A stretch of DNA of 46,082 bases from Actinomycetota bacterium (lineage in GTDB: Bacteria > Actinomycetota > Actinomycetes > Streptosporangiales > Streptosporangiaceae), in assembly GCA_027313705.1 (NCBI GenBank), contig DAHVDE010000064.1:1-46082 (forward strand). The letters are read 5' to 3'. Positions within the stretch are counted from its first letter, which is position 1. Each line of letters starts with the position of its first letter. This document shows, piece after piece, positions 15,491-25,288 of the stretch. The notes beneath the pieces are model-generated. The model was not told where the DNA came from. It saw only the letters and a list, made by a program, of their open reading frames with translations, and did no database searches. Both the position numbers and the translations under genes were made by a program.

Positions 15491-17347
15491 ATGCCAGCGC
15501 TGCGATCTCGCACCGTCACCCACGGAAGGAACATGGCGGGCGCCCGCGCCCTGCTGCGGGCGACCGGCGTCGCTCGCGAGGACATCGGCAAGCCGATCAT
15601 CGCGGTAGCCAACAGCTTCACCGAGTTCGTGCCTGGCCACGTGCACCTCCGCCAGGTAGGCGAGGTCATAGCCGCAGCCATCAAGGCGGCGGGCGCGGTG
15701 CCGCGCGAGTTCAACACGATCGCCGTAGATGACGGCATCGCCATGGGCCACACCGGCATGCTGTACTCGCTGCCGAGCAGGGAGCTCATCGCCGACTCGG
15801 TCGAGTTCATGGTGAACGCACATTGCGCCGATGCTCTTATTTGCGTCTCGAATTGCGACAAGATCACACCAGGAATGCTGATCGCGGCGATGCGGCTCAA
15901 CATCCCCGCGGTGTTCGTCTCAGGCGGCCCCATGGAGGCGGGCAAGCCGCTCGGGGCGGCCATGACCCCTGGCACCGCGCCGCGCAAGCTTGACCTCATC
16001 GACTCGATGATCGCGTCGGCCGACGCCAAGGTGTCCGACGAGCAGTTGCTCGACATCGAGGAGTCGGCGTGCCCGACGTGCGGTTCCTGCTCCGGAATGT
16101 TCACGGCGAACTCCATGAACTGCCTGGCAGAGGCGATCGGCCTGGCGTTGCCAGGAAACGGAACCACGCTGGCGACCCACACCGCGCGGCGTGATCTCTT
16201 CGAGCGGGCTGGCCGGCTCATCGTGGACCTGACCAGGCAGTACTACACCGAAGACGACGAGTCAGTGCTGCCGCGCTCGATCGCGGGCAGGGACGCCTTC
16301 GAGAACGCGATGGCGCTCGACGTGGCCATGGGAGGCTCGACGAACACGATCCTGCATCTGCTCGCCGCCGCCCACGAGGCGAACGTGGACTTCGGACTGA
16401 AGGAGATCGACGAGCTCTCCCGGCGCGTGCCCTGCCTTTGCAAAGTCGCCCCGAGCAGTGATTACCACGTCGAAGACGTGCACAGGGCAGGCGGCATCCC
16501 CGCCATACTCGGGCACCTGGACCGGGCTGGCCTGCTCAACCGGGGCGTGCGCACGGTGCACAGTTCGACGCTGGCCGAGTTCCTCGACGAGTGGGACCTG
16601 GACCGAGAATCGGTGTCCGCCGAGGCGGTCGAGTTGTACCATGCCGCGCCAGGCGGCATCCGCACGACCAAGCCATACTCGCAGTCCGCCCGCTGGGAAA
16701 CCCTGGACACCGACCGGGTGTCCGGTTGCATCAGGGACGTGCCGCATGCGTACTCGCCGGACGGCGGGCTCGCGGTGCTGTTCGGCAACCTCGCCGCGGA
16801 AGGCGCGATCGTGAAGACGGCAGGAGTGCCGGAGGAACTGTGGCGATTCACCGGCACCGCGCGGGTCTTCGAGAGCCAGGAAGATGCGGTCGAAGGCATA
16901 CTAGGGAACCGCGTGCAGGCCGGCGACGTGGTAGTGATCAGGTACGAGGGGCCAAAGGGCGGTCCTGGCATGCAGGAGATGCTGTACCCGACCAGCTTCC
17001 TCAAGGGCCGCGGTCTCGGCCGCGACTGCGCGCTGATCACCGATGGCCGGTTCTCTGGCGGCACCGCAGGGCTGTCCATTTGCCACATCGCGCCCGAGGC
17101 CGCGGCCGGAGGCGTCATCGCGCTGGTGGCCGATGGTGATGAGATAAGCATCGATATACCGAAACGCTCCCTGACGCTCGAAGTATCCGAGGAAGAGCTG
17201 CGGCAGCGCCGCGCCGCCCTGACGGGCGACCGCGGATACCGTCCGGTCAGCAGGGAACGGCCGGTCAGCGCGGCTCTTGCGCTCTATGCCGCCATGGTGA
17301 CCTCGGCGGCGACCGGCGCGTCCCGCGACATCAGTCAGCTCTCCTGA
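15491..17347 (+). CDS. ilvD: Dihydroxy-acid dehydratase
   Basis: At 618 residues it matches the long IlvD type. It dehydrates 2,3-dihydroxy-isovalerate and 2,3-dihydroxy-3-methylvalerate in valine, leucine and isoleucine synthesis. Iron-sulfur ligand candidates are C122 ([10 protein letters not shown]) and the cluster C194/C197/C200 in [20 protein letters not shown]. The C-terminal half has GGPGMQEML and [14 protein letters not shown], both family marks. AGGGAG precedes the ATG. It stands alone, without other ilv genes. Up to 17717 nothing else convincing follows. Confidence 0.97.
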   Translation: MPALRSRTVTHGRNMAGARALLRATGVAREDIGKPIIAVANSFTEFVPGHVHLRQVGEVIAAAIKAAGAVPREFNTIAVDDGIAMGHTGMLYSLPSRELIADSVEFMVNAHCADALICVSNCDKITPGMLIAAMRLNIPAVFVSGGPMEAGKPLGAAMTPGTAPRKLDLIDSMIASADAKVSDEQLLDIEESACPTCGSCSGMFTANSMNCLAEAIGLALPGNGTTLATHTARRDLFERAGRLIVDLTRQYYTEDDESVLPRSIAGRDAFENAMALDVAMGGSTNTILHLLAAAHEANVDFGLKEIDELSRRVPCLCKVAPSSDYHVEDVHRAGGIPAILGHLDRAGLLNRGVRTVHSSTLAEFLDEWDLDRESVSAEAVELYHAAPGGIRTTKPYSQSARWETLDTDRVSGCIRDVPHAYSPDGGLAVLFGNLAAEGAIVKTAGVPEELWRFTGTARVFESQEDAVEGILGNRVQAGDVVVIRYEGPKGGPGMQEMLYPTSFLKGRGLGRDCALITDGRFSGGTAGLSICHIAPEAAAGGVIALVADGDEISIDIPKRSLTLEVSEEELRQRRAALTGDRGYRPVSRERPVSAALALYAAMVTSAATGASRDISQLS

Positions 17348-17412
17348 AGTCAGGCGTGCACCCGCCCTTCGCCGGTCCCGAGTGTTGCTTAATCGTGATC
17401 TAGCAACCCCTG

Positions 17413-17532
17413 ATGCGCGCCTTCAGGGTGGCCGGAAAGCTCTCCGCGCAGCGCCAAGCGCAGGCCGCGGCACCCGATGAGGTGTTCAGTTTCACCGACC
17501 TCGGCCAGGCGCTCAGGCCGGAGGTCCGCTGA
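17413..17532 (+). pseudogene. Possible remnant of a small-molecule O-methyltransferase dimerisation domain
   Basis: In the 370-base gap between ilvD and the AfsR-like gene, a 39-codon frame reads MRAFRVAGKLS and then DEVFSFTDLGQALRPEVR. That spacing resembles the 'LMRAL..G..., F.LT.LG..LR' end of the dimerisation domain of plant-type O-methyltransferases. A stop lies just upstream in frame and no catalytic domain follows. The match is short and could be chance. Nothing else was recognised in 17348-17717. Confidence 0.2.
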
Positions 17533-17717
17533 TCGCCTGGTAACACCCGGCAGCGCGACCATGGACGGACTGGCGTCAGGACGCACCCGGAAGTCCGCGC
17601 GGGACGCGGGGGAAGCGACGGTGGAGCGATCGGCGCTGACGCGGATGGCTCTTACAATGTGGTGTTGGCGTATTGCGCCGGGCAACTGGCGACACGTGGG
17701 GTGAGCGGAGCTGCGGC

Positions 17718-20483
17718 ATGCCTGACCAGGCACCGGACAGCTTCGCCGCGATGCTCAGGCGCCTGCGGTCCTGGGCAGGGCTCACTCAAGAGCAACTGGC
17801 CACAACCGCCGGGCTGAGCACGCGGTCGGTGAGTGATCTCGAGCGTGGAGTGAACCTCACCGCCCGCCGCGAGACGGCCAGGCTGCTCGCGGACGCACTG
17901 AAACTGACCGGTCAGCCCAGGGCCGCTTTCGAGACGGCGGCGGCGGGCCGGAAGACTGCCCCGGCCGCTGGGAGCGTCGCGGCCGCAACCAGGACTTTGC
18001 CCCGCGACGCGGCCAGCTTCACCGGCCGCCAGGCCGAGCTCAACCTGCTGCTCGACGCCGCGATGGAGGGGGCGGCGGTGGTAATGCCGGCCCTAGCGGC
18101 CAGCCAGGCGGGGGCGGTCGCGGTCTGGACGATCGGGGGGATGGCCGGGGTGGGCAAGACCGCGTTCGCCGTGCATGCCGCGCACCGGCTTGCGCACTTG
18201 TTCCCTGACGGGCAGATCTACTTGCAGTTGCATGGCCATTCGCCCGGCCAGCGGCCGGTGGACCCGGCGGACGCGCTGGCGAGCCTTCTGCTCACGGCCG
18301 GACTCGGCGCTCAGGAAATTCCGCCTGGCCTCGAGGCCAGGGCCAGGCTCTGGCGTGATCACCTCGCCGGGATGCGGTTGCTTCTCCTTCTCGACGATGC
18401 GGCCGGGCACGAGCAGGTGCGGCCGCTGCTGCCTGGCACGCCAGGCAGCCTGGTGCTCATCACCAGCCGCAGGCACCTGACCGCGCTTGAGGATACGCAG
18501 GCGATCAGCCTGGACACGCTGCTGCCCGGCGAAGCCGCCGAGTTGCTGATCAGGCTGGCTGGCCGGCCGGGGATGGGGCCCGGCGATGCCAGCGTCTGCG
18601 AGATCACGAGATTGTGCGGGTACTTGCCGCTGGCAATCGGCATGCTGGCGCGTCAGCTCTATCATCATCCCGCCTGGACGTGCCCGCGGCTTGCCTCCGA
18701 TCTGGCCAAGGAGCGTGATCGGCTGGCATTCATGCGGCTGGAAAACCTGTCGGTGGCGGCGGCCTTCGACCTTTCTTACCAGGACCTGACCGCTGGCCAG
18801 CAGCGGTTGTTCCGCAGGCTCGGCCTGCACCCGGGTCCCGAGATCGGGGTGCAGGCGGCTGCGGCGCTCGACGGCTCCGACCTGGTCACGGCCAAGCGCG
18901 GGCTTGAAGACCTCTACGACCAGCACCTGATCACCGAGTTCAGCCAGGGTCGTTACCGGCTGCACGACCTGATCAGGGAGCACGCCAGGAATCTCGCCGA
19001 CGCCGACCCGCCGGCCGACTGGCAGGCGGCCGAGGGAAGGCTGCTCGACTATTACGTGCGCGGCACGTTCGCGACGGGCCAGTACTTCACCAGGAGAAGC
19101 CCGGCCAGCCTGCCCGCGCCGGCCGGCCGGCCGCCCGCCTGGGTGCCAGAACTAGGTGGCAGGGACGACGCGCTCGCCTGGATGGAAGCCGAGCGGCTCA
19201 GCCTGCACGCGGTCGCCAGCCTGTCCGGGCACGCCGCCATCCGCGTCGCCGCCGCGGCGCACGGCTTCCTGCGCGGTTACGGTTACTGGGACCAGGCGCT
19301 CGCGCTGCACGAGATCGCGCTGGCCGCTGCGGTCGAACTTGGCGATAAGCGCGCCGAGGCGGGCGCCCTGACCGGCATCGGGGAGATACGGCAGCTCACC
19401 GCCGACTACCAGGACGCGGCGACCAGCCTTGCCATGGCGCTTGAGATCTACCGTGAACTAGGCGACGAACTCGGCGAGGCTAGCGCGCGCAACGAGCTCG
19501 GGGTGGTCACGTTCGACCTGAACGACCGTGAGGCAGCGACCGCCGGCCATCAGGAGGCGCTGCGTCTTTACCGGCTGCTCGGCAATCAGGCCGGGGAGGC
19601 GAGTGCGCTCAACGAACTCGGCCTGGTTCTGCGCGCCACCGGTGACTACGAGGGAGCCGCAAGCAGCCACCGCGACGCTCTGCGTCTTTACCGTGCGTCC
19701 GGCAGCGAGGCCGGTGCGGCCAGCGCGCTGAACCGGCTTGGTCAGGTGCTTCGCGGTACCGGAGACTACGCGGGTGCGCTGTCCTGCCACGAGCAGGCGC
19801 TGCGGCTGCACCGCGAGCTCGGGAACAAGATCGGCGAGGCTACCGCGCTTTTCGGGCTCGGGCTTGTGCAGCAGGCGACGGCCGATCCGCAGGTGGCGGT
19901 TGCCAGCCAGTCGCTGGCGCTCGAATTGTCCCGCGACCTCCGCTACCCGCTCGGCCAGGCTACCGCGCTCACCGGGCTTGGCGCCGCCCAGCTAGCCGGA
20001 GGTAATCCGGCCGCCGCCATCACCAGCTACACTCAGGCGCTCATGCTGCACCGCGAGCTCGGCAACGGCTCCGGGCAGGCGGGAGCGCTCGCCGGGCTAG
20101 GCGCGGCCTACCTCGCGACCGGAGATCGGCAGGCCGCGACCGCAAGCTTCACCGACGCGCTGGCGCTTTGCCGCGGCACGGGGAACCTGGCCGGCGAGGC
20201 GGAGTCCCGCCACGGGCTCGGCGCCGTTGCGCTAGCGGCGGGCGACTACGAGGAAGCGGCCGTGCACCTGCGGCTTTCGCTTGACCTTTACACCGGGCTC
20301 GGCATCAGGCACGGGCAAGCCGAGGCGCTGAACAGCATGGGCGAACTGCTGCTCGCCCGCGGCGACCACGCGCGGGCCTGGCTGATGTTCCGCCAGGCAC
20401 TCGACATTGCCGCCGGCCTCACCTTGCGCGGCGAGCAGACCCGCGCGCGTGCGGGTCTGCGCCGGTGCGCCGGCCCGATCTAA
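17718..20483 (+). CDS. XRE-NB-ARC-TPR regulator (AfsR-like STAND ATPase)
   Basis: A 921-residue protein. ATG 17718 has GGAG about 7 bases upstream; the frame continues further back without a better start. Residues 9-65 form a Cro/CI helix-turn-helix (GLTQEQLATTAGLSTRSVSD). An NB-ARC ATPase follows: P-loop GGMAGVGKT (about 140-148), LLLLDDA Walker B and a GSLVLITSRR sensor. From about 548 to 905 there are nine TPR units of 40 residues, each near GLG..LATGDY..A. SARP/AfsR-type regulators control secondary metabolism or development in Streptomyces, but they usually start with a winged-helix domain; here an XRE domain takes its place. Target genes are unknown; the next gene is a secreted lysozyme 120 bases downstream on the same strand. 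Confidence 0.9.
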   Translation: MPDQAPDSFAAMLRRLRSWAGLTQEQLATTAGLSTRSVSDLERGVNLTARRETARLLADALKLTGQPRAAFETAAAGRKTAPAAGSVAAATRTLPRDAASFTGRQAELNLLLDAAMEGAAVVMPALAASQAGAVAVWTIGGMAGVGKTAFAVHAAHRLAHLFPDGQIYLQLHGHSPGQRPVDPADALASLLLTAGLGAQEIPPGLEARARLWRDHLAGMRLLLLLDDAAGHEQVRPLLPGTPGSLVLITSRRHLTALEDTQAISLDTLLPGEAAELLIRLAGRPGMGPGDASVCEITRLCGYLPLAIGMLARQLYHHPAWTCPRLASDLAKERDRLAFMRLENLSVAAAFDLSYQDLTAGQQRLFRRLGLHPGPEIGVQAAAALDGSDLVTAKRGLEDLYDQHLITEFSQGRYRLHDLIREHARNLADADPPADWQAAEGRLLDYYVRGTFATGQYFTRRSPASLPAPAGRPPAWVPELGGRDDALAWMEAERLSLHAVASLSGHAAIRVAAAAHGFLRGYGYWDQALALHEIALAAAVELGDKRAEAGALTGIGEIRQLTADYQDAATSLAMALEIYRELGDELGEASARNELGVVTFDLNDREAATAGHQEALRLYRLLGNQAGEASALNELGLVLRATGDYEGAASSHRDALRLYRASGSEAGAASALNRLGQVLRGTGDYAGALSCHEQALRLHRELGNKIGEATALFGLGLVQQATADPQVAVASQSLALELSRDLRYPLGQATALTGLGAAQLAGGNPAAAITSYTQALMLHRELGNGSGQAGALAGLGAAYLATGDRQAATASFTDALALCRGTGNLAGEAESRHGLGAVALAAGDYEEAAVHLRLSLDLYTGLGIRHGQAEALNSMGELLLARGDHARAWLMFRQALDIAAGLTLRGEQTRARAGLRRCAGPI

Positions 20484-20603
20484 CGGTCGTCGGTAACGGG
20501 CGATTCCCGCTTCCCTGGTCAAACCGGGTTTGCGGTCTTTCACCTCGGGTTAGGCTGGCCGTCGGCCGATCCCGCCGAATTGATCCGACCCGCTGGAGAA
20601 CTG

Positions 20604-22721
20604 ATGCCGCTTGCGCTGCCGCGCAGGACCATCACGTTGCTCGTCCCGCTGCTGGCAGCGCTGATGCCAGCAGTAATGGCCCAGGCGACGCAGCAGCCGC
20701 CCGCCGGGCATTTCAACGTGGCCAACACGCACTCGCCGCAAGTTGAACGCCAGCTTGCCGGGTCGGCACCGAGTACGCCGCCGATCAAGGGCGCCGCGCT
20801 CGGCGTTGACGTGTCCTCGTTCCAGCACCCGAACGGCGCGGCGATCGACTGGCCGCAGGTCGCGGCGGCCGGCTACCGGTTCGCCTTCATCAAGGCCACG
20901 GAAGGCAGCTATTACGTCAATCCCTACTTTGCTTCCGACGCGGTCGGCGCCGAAGCGGCCGGGATGCTCGTGGCCGCGTATCATTTCGCCAATCCCGGCT
21001 ACTCTAGCGGCGCCTTGCAGGCCGATTTCGCGCTCGACAACTCCGGCGAGGTTGGCCTCAGCGCCGACGGGGACTCGCTGCCGTTCATCGCCGACCTGGA
21101 ATATGACCCCTATGGCGCTGAGTGCTACGGGCTGACACCCAGGCAGATGGTGGCCTGGATCGGGGCGTTTACCGCCGAGATCTACCGGCGCACCGGGCAG
21201 CGCCCGGTGATCTACACCACCGCGGACTGGTGGGACACGTGCACGGGCTCAAGCACCGCGTTCGGCGCCGACCCGCTGTGGCAGGCCTACTATCCGGGCA
21301 AAGGCGACCCGCCCCAGCCTACGCCGCCGGCCGGTTGGCCGACCTGGACGTACTGGCAGTACACCAGTTCAGGACAGGTGGCTGGCATCAAGAGCTCTCA
21401 GGGGCCTAACCATACCGACCTCAGCGTGCTCAACCTGGCGGCGCTCGAGGTCGCGCAGCCGGCCGCCAGGAGCGACCTGGCAGGCTCGACGGTCAGCGCC
21501 CAGGTCAAGTCGCTGAGCGCGCCCTCGGGTGCCGCACTCAGCTACAGTGCCACCGGTTTGCCCGCCGGGCTGAGCATCAACCCCGCGACCGGCCTGATCA
21601 CCGGGGTGCTTCCGTCCTCGCCTGGCAGTGCCCAGGCCACGGTGACGGTCAGCGGCACCGGGCTGCCGCCGGTCACCGACAATTTCACCTGGTATGTGCA
21701 CGGCCCCGTGCAACTGGCGACCCCGCCGCCGCAGTCGGGACGGTCGGGGAGCCCGCAGTTGCTTTCGATCGGCGCCCGCGACGCACTTCCAGGCTGCACG
21801 CTCAGCTTTACCGCGACCGGGCTGCCGCCAGGGCTGTCGATCGGTCCGTGCGGCGTGATCAGCGGCTGGCTGGGCAAGCCAGGCACCTATCATGCGACGA
21901 TCACGGCCAGCGACAACGCCGGGGCGATCTCGCCAGCCGTCTCTTTCGGCTGGACGGTAGGTCCGCCGGCCGGCGGCCCGGCCGGGCACCTGACCGCCGA
22001 AGGCGGCGGCTGCCTGACCGCAGTCAAGGGCCAGGTCGAGGTCACGAAGGACTGCCAGCACATCGTGAGCCAGCGGTGGACCATCAGCCCAGATGGAGCT
22101 CTCGCCCTCGGTGGCGACTGCCTTGCCGTCAACGGCAATACCAGCCTGGCCGCGATTCCCGTGGCGCTGCGCGCTTGCAGCGGCACCGTCTTCCAGGACT
22201 GGCAGCCAGGACCGTCAGGCCAGCTCGTCAACCTCAGCACGGGCGCGTGCCTGACAGCCGCCAAGACCTCGGCGGCCGTGCTCGAGGCGTGCGACGGCGC
22301 CGGGGCACAGCAATGGACGCTGCCGCCTGGACCCCTCACCTCCGCCCTGCCCGACTGGTGCGCGAGCGCCTGGCACGCCGCAGGATCGCCGGCCGGACCG
22401 ATCAGCATCAGGCAATGCGGCGGTGCCGATGCGACGAACTGGACGGCTGAACCCAACGGCACGCTGCGCGCCGCCGGCGACTGCCTGACGGTGACGTATC
22501 CGGCGGTGAACGGCGCGCCGGTGGCGGTGGCACCATGCCGTGCCAGCGCGGTAGCCAGTCAGCAGTGGCAGCTCATGCCAGCCGGGCCGGCCGCCGAGCA
22601 GCTGCTCAACCCGGGTACCGGACTCTGCCTCGCCGACCAGGGCGACCAGACAGACGGTGCTCAGCTCAGCCTGGGCCACTGCACGATCACCGACCAGGGC
22701 ACTGTCTGGCAGGTCAGCTGA
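20604..22721 (+). CDS. Secreted GH25 lysozyme with putative Ig (He_PIG) and ricin-B lectin repeats
   Basis: A 705-residue secreted muramidase. ATG 20604 has GGAG 5 bases upstream and opens a signal peptide (RRTITLLVPLLAALMPAVMAQA). Residues about 66-280 are the GH25 barrel: LGVDVSSFQ with D69, YRFAFIKATEG, and the catalytic strand FIADLEYD with D164 and E166, ending TYWQYTSSGQVAG. Two Ig-like He_PIG modules follow (LPAGLSINPATGLITG and LPPGLSIGPCGVISG). The C-terminal 240 residues hold six ricin-B QxW-type motifs (SQRW, FQDW, AQQW, ATNW, SQQW, VWQ), probably a carbohydrate-binding trefoil. It likely cleaves peptidoglycan of competitors or its own wall. Its stop directly abuts that of the converging DUF427 gene. 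Confidence 0.93.
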   Translation: MPLALPRRTITLLVPLLAALMPAVMAQATQQPPAGHFNVANTHSPQVERQLAGSAPSTPPIKGAALGVDVSSFQHPNGAAIDWPQVAAAGYRFAFIKATEGSYYVNPYFASDAVGAEAAGMLVAAYHFANPGYSSGALQADFALDNSGEVGLSADGDSLPFIADLEYDPYGAECYGLTPRQMVAWIGAFTAEIYRRTGQRPVIYTTADWWDTCTGSSTAFGADPLWQAYYPGKGDPPQPTPPAGWPTWTYWQYTSSGQVAGIKSSQGPNHTDLSVLNLAALEVAQPAARSDLAGSTVSAQVKSLSAPSGAALSYSATGLPAGLSINPATGLITGVLPSSPGSAQATVTVSGTGLPPVTDNFTWYVHGPVQLATPPPQSGRSGSPQLLSIGARDALPGCTLSFTATGLPPGLSIGPCGVISGWLGKPGTYHATITASDNAGAISPAVSFGWTVGPPAGGPAGHLTAEGGGCLTAVKGQVEVTKDCQHIVSQRWTISPDGALALGGDCLAVNGNTSLAAIPVALRACSGTVFQDWQPGPSGQLVNLSTGACLTAAKTSAAVLEACDGAGAQQWTLPPGPLTSALPDWCASAWHAAGSPAGPISIRQCGGADATNWTAEPNGTLRAAGDCLTVTYPAVNGAPVAVAPCRASAVASQQWQLMPAGPAAEQLLNPGTGLCLADQGDQTDGAQLSLGHCTITDQGTVWQVS

Positions 22722-23114
22722 TCACCCAACGGTGATAGTCACCTTGTCCGGATAGAACGCCACATGCCCGGCGATGCGGGCGACCGCCGGGTAAGGCTCA
22801 CGATATGTCCAGATCGCGTCTGTGATCTCGCCGTCGGCCGCGGCCAGGGAGTAATAGGAGCAGTCGCCCTTGTACGGGCAGTAGGAAGTGGTGCCGCTCG
22901 GGCGGAGCAGGTCGGCGTTGACGTCGGCCAGCGGCACGTACTGGCAAGCCGGGTAGTCCGACTCCTGCAAGGTCAGCGCATTGGCGGAATCGGCGACAAC
23001 CTGGTCGCCCGCCATGACAAGTACCCGTGAACCGGTCGGGGTGATATTGATCGGATGGTCGGGTCCCGGCTGGAAAACTGGCCGGCTCGGCGCCTGGCTA
23101 ACGCTTTCTTCCAC
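22722..23114 (-). CDS. DUF427 domain protein
   Basis: A 130-residue cytoplasmic protein with the DUF427 core: RVLVMAGDQVVADSANALTL, YPACQYVPLADV, TSYCPYKGDCSYYSL and YPAVARIAGHVAFYPDKV. The function of the family is not established. The start is GTG at 23112-23114 with AGGAG about 8 bases before it. The stop is immediately next to the GH25 stop, with no bases between. It follows the MFS gene on the same strand after 98 bases and may be cotranscribed with it. Confidence 0.92.
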   Translation of the reverse strand: MEESVSQAPSRPVFQPGPDHPINITPTGSRVLVMAGDQVVADSANALTLQESDYPACQYVPLADVNADLLRPSGTTSYCPYKGDCSYYSLAAADGEITDAIWTYREPYPAVARIAGHVAFYPDKVTITVG

Positions 23115-23212
23115 CTACGCGCTCCTTTCGCCACACCCACTGTATCCGCTCCCCTTCCAGCCCCGCGCCGCTGCCCGCCTGCCACCGGGCCAGGGCCCGC
23201 GATGCCAGGGCT

Positions 23213-24514
23213 TCAGGCTGGGGTGGCGCCGACGACGACCGTTTCCTCGGTGGTTGCTGGCGGCTCATGATGTTCTGGCTTGAACTTGTACTTGGTAAAG
23301 GCCGGCAACGCCAGGGCGATCACCCCCGCTACGACGACCGTGGCCAGGCCGCCCGACAAGGCGCTGAGCACCGGGGTGGTGAGCGAGCCGACCGCTCCCG
23401 CCTCCAGGCCGCCGAGCTGACCGCCGCCCGCACCGACGACGAAGTCCGCGGCGGTCACCCGGCCGCGCAACTCGTCTGGGGTAATTGTCTGGACGATCGT
23501 GCCGCGAAGTACCACGGTAAACGTGTCGGCCGCGCCCGCCAGCGCTAGCGTGGCCAGGGTCAGCCAGAGGCTGGTCGCAACCGCGAAGCCGGCGAATGCC
23601 GCACCCCAGATAGCCACCGCGATCAGCATGGCACGGCCCTGTCTGGCCAGGTGCCTGAGCGGGCCAGACAGCGCCGCGCTGACCAGGCCGCCAACGCCGA
23701 TAGCGGCGGTGAACAGGCCGAGCGTGCGCGGATCGCCGCCGAACCGCTCGGCGTTGATGGCCGGGAAGAGGGCTACCGGCAGGCCGAAAATGGTGGCGTT
23801 CAGATCGGCGAGGAACGCGCCAGCCAATACGGGGGTGCGTCCGATATAGGCAATGCCATGAACGACTGAACGGAACCCCGGTCGGCTCGGCGCATCCGCC
23901 TGCGGTGGCATCGGCGGGATTTTGACTACGCCGTAGAATCCGGCCGCGAAGCTCAGCAGGTCGAACAGGTAGCAGCCGCGAAGGCCGATGCCAGGAGTCG
24001 CGGTGATCATGCCCGCCAGGGCCGGGCCGATGATCAGCATGACCTGAAAGCTCAGCCGGTTGAGCGCAAGGCCCGCTCGCAGCTTGTCCGGCGGCAGCAG
24101 CCTGGGGATGAAGGTCTGCCTGGCCGGGACGCTGACCGCGCTGATCGAGGCCTGCACTGTGACAAGCAGGTAGAGCAGCCAGACGCGGTGCGATCCGGCG
24201 AGGGCCTGCGCCGCGAGGCCCGCCACCGTCAGCGTGGCAGCGCAGTGACAGGCCAGCACCAGCGTGCGCCGGTCGACCCGGTCCGCGAGCGATCCGCCGG
24301 GAAGCCCGATCAGCAGCAAGGGCACCAGTTGCGCGATGCCGATTGCCCCGACCGCGAACGGTGACCTGGTCAGGTCATAGACCTGGAGCATCACCGCGAA
24401 CCTGGTCAGCGCGCTGCCGACCGCGGACAGCGTGGTACCCGCCCACAGGCGCCGGAACGCCGGTGACTCACGCAGTGGGCTGACATCGGCCAGCAGCCAG
24501 CTAATCCGTGCCAT
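23213..24514 (-). CDS. MFS exporter (EntS/MFS_3-like)
   Basis: A 433-residue transporter with about 12 membrane helices. The N-terminal half has FRRLWAGTTLSAVGSALTRFA and LPGGSLADRVDRR, the loop-2/3 motif of major facilitator drug and siderophore exporters. A cytoplasmic tail (YKFKPEHHEPPATTEE) ends it. GGGAG stands 8 bases before the ATG. It is divergent from the MarR gene across 65 bases that contain a 36-bp palindrome, the standard arrangement for a drug- or metabolite-induced efflux pump. The exported compound is unknown. Confidence 0.9.
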   Translation of the reverse strand: MARISWLLADVSPLRESPAFRRLWAGTTLSAVGSALTRFAVMLQVYDLTRSPFAVGAIGIAQLVPLLLIGLPGGSLADRVDRRTLVLACHCAATLTVAGLAAQALAGSHRVWLLYLLVTVQASISAVSVPARQTFIPRLLPPDKLRAGLALNRLSFQVMLIIGPALAGMITATPGIGLRGCYLFDLLSFAAGFYGVVKIPPMPPQADAPSRPGFRSVVHGIAYIGRTPVLAGAFLADLNATIFGLPVALFPAINAERFGGDPRTLGLFTAAIGVGGLVSAALSGPLRHLARQGRAMLIAVAIWGAAFAGFAVATSLWLTLATLALAGAADTFTVVLRGTIVQTITPDELRGRVTAADFVVGAGGGQLGGLEAGAVGSLTTPVLSALSGGLATVVVAGVIALALPAFTKYKFKPEHHEPPATTEETVVVGATPA

Positions 24515-24533
24515 GACGTCCCGCTCCCGTCGC

Positions 24534-24569
24534 TATCCTAACAGCACTTATATAAGTACTGTTAGGATA
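24534..24569. promoter_or_regulatory. 36-bp near-perfect palindrome: shared MarR operator/promoter
   Basis: The left half TATCCTAACAGCACTTAT is mirrored with one mismatch in 18 pairs (24545/24558). It covers more than half of the 65-base gap between the MFS and MarR start codons. On the plus strand TAAGCT (24568-24573) ends 6 bases before the MarR GTG and would be its -10 in a leaderless transcript. On the minus strand TAGGAT (24540-24535) could be the MFS -10. A dimer bound here would shut both promoters. Confidence 0.88.
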
Positions 24570-24579
24570 AGCTAGAGAA

Positions 24580-25137
24580 GTGACCGAGTTCAGTGCAAAT
24601 CCTTATCGCGCGCCGCAGCGGGCCAGGCCCGACCGGCTTAAGCCAGGGGTCGAACACGGGCGCTGGTGGCCGCTTTGGCGGTTGCAGCAGGCCATGGCGG
24701 CCGATATCAACCGCGTGTATACGGACGCGCACGTCACCGGGCTCAAGGAAAGCTGGGTGATGGAACTGCTCACCTTGCACGAGCACGGCCCGATGACGCT
24801 CACCGAGCTAGCGGAAGCGGTAGACCGCACGCACTCTGCCATCAGCCAGAAGGTCGCCGCCATGCGCGCGGCGGGTTTCGTGGTGACCGTCCCTGGCCTC
24901 GATGCCAGGAGCAAGCTGGTCGAGCTTACTGACAAGACACGCAGGATAGCGGGTCTGCTTGCTGCGGAGTGGCGGGCCACCGAGGCGGCCGTCGCCGAAC
25001 TCGAGGCCGAGATTCCCTATCCGCTGAGCCTCGTGGTGAGCGACCTGGAACACGCCTTGCGGCGCGAGAGCTTTTACGACCGCATCCGCAGGCGGCTGGG
25101 GCAAGATCCCGACGGGACAGCGCAGGGTGTCGACTAG
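24580..25137 (+). CDS. MarR-family transcriptional regulator
   Basis: A 185-residue protein with a MarR winged helix: GPMTLTELAEAVDRTHSAISQKVAAMRAAGFV, followed by a DARSKLVELTDKTRR wing (about residues 66-115). N- and C-terminal helices would form the dimer. The start is GTG 24580. There is no ribosome site; a -10-like TAAGCT ends 6 bases before, so the transcript is probably leaderless. It is divergent from an MFS exporter with a large shared palindrome, so it most likely represses both genes until a ligand binds. Confidence 0.9.
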   Translation: MTEFSANPYRAPQRARPDRLKPGVEHGRWWPLWRLQQAMAADINRVYTDAHVTGLKESWVMELLTLHEHGPMTLTELAEAVDRTHSAISQKVAAMRAAGFVVTVPGLDARSKLVELTDKTRRIAGLLAAEWRATEAAVAELEAEIPYPLSLVVSDLEHALRRESFYDRIRRRLGQDPDGTAQGVD

Positions 25138-25288
25138 GCCGCTGGTCCGCACTCTCCTGCGTCGGTGATTCCGCGCGAGCTAGTTTGGCGAAGAATGGCA
25201 GTAAGAACAATATCTGACGATGACAACCAGATGACTGGGTCAGGCGTCTGTCCCTTGCCAGCTCAGGCAGTTCGGAAGGTGGTGGGCC

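Noticed and set aside
17718-20483. STAND ATPase as an antiphage (Avs-like) defence gene
   Set aside because: It has an N-terminal DNA-binding domain rather than an effector nuclease or pore domain, and regular TPRs as in AfsR regulators. No other defence gene lies nearby.
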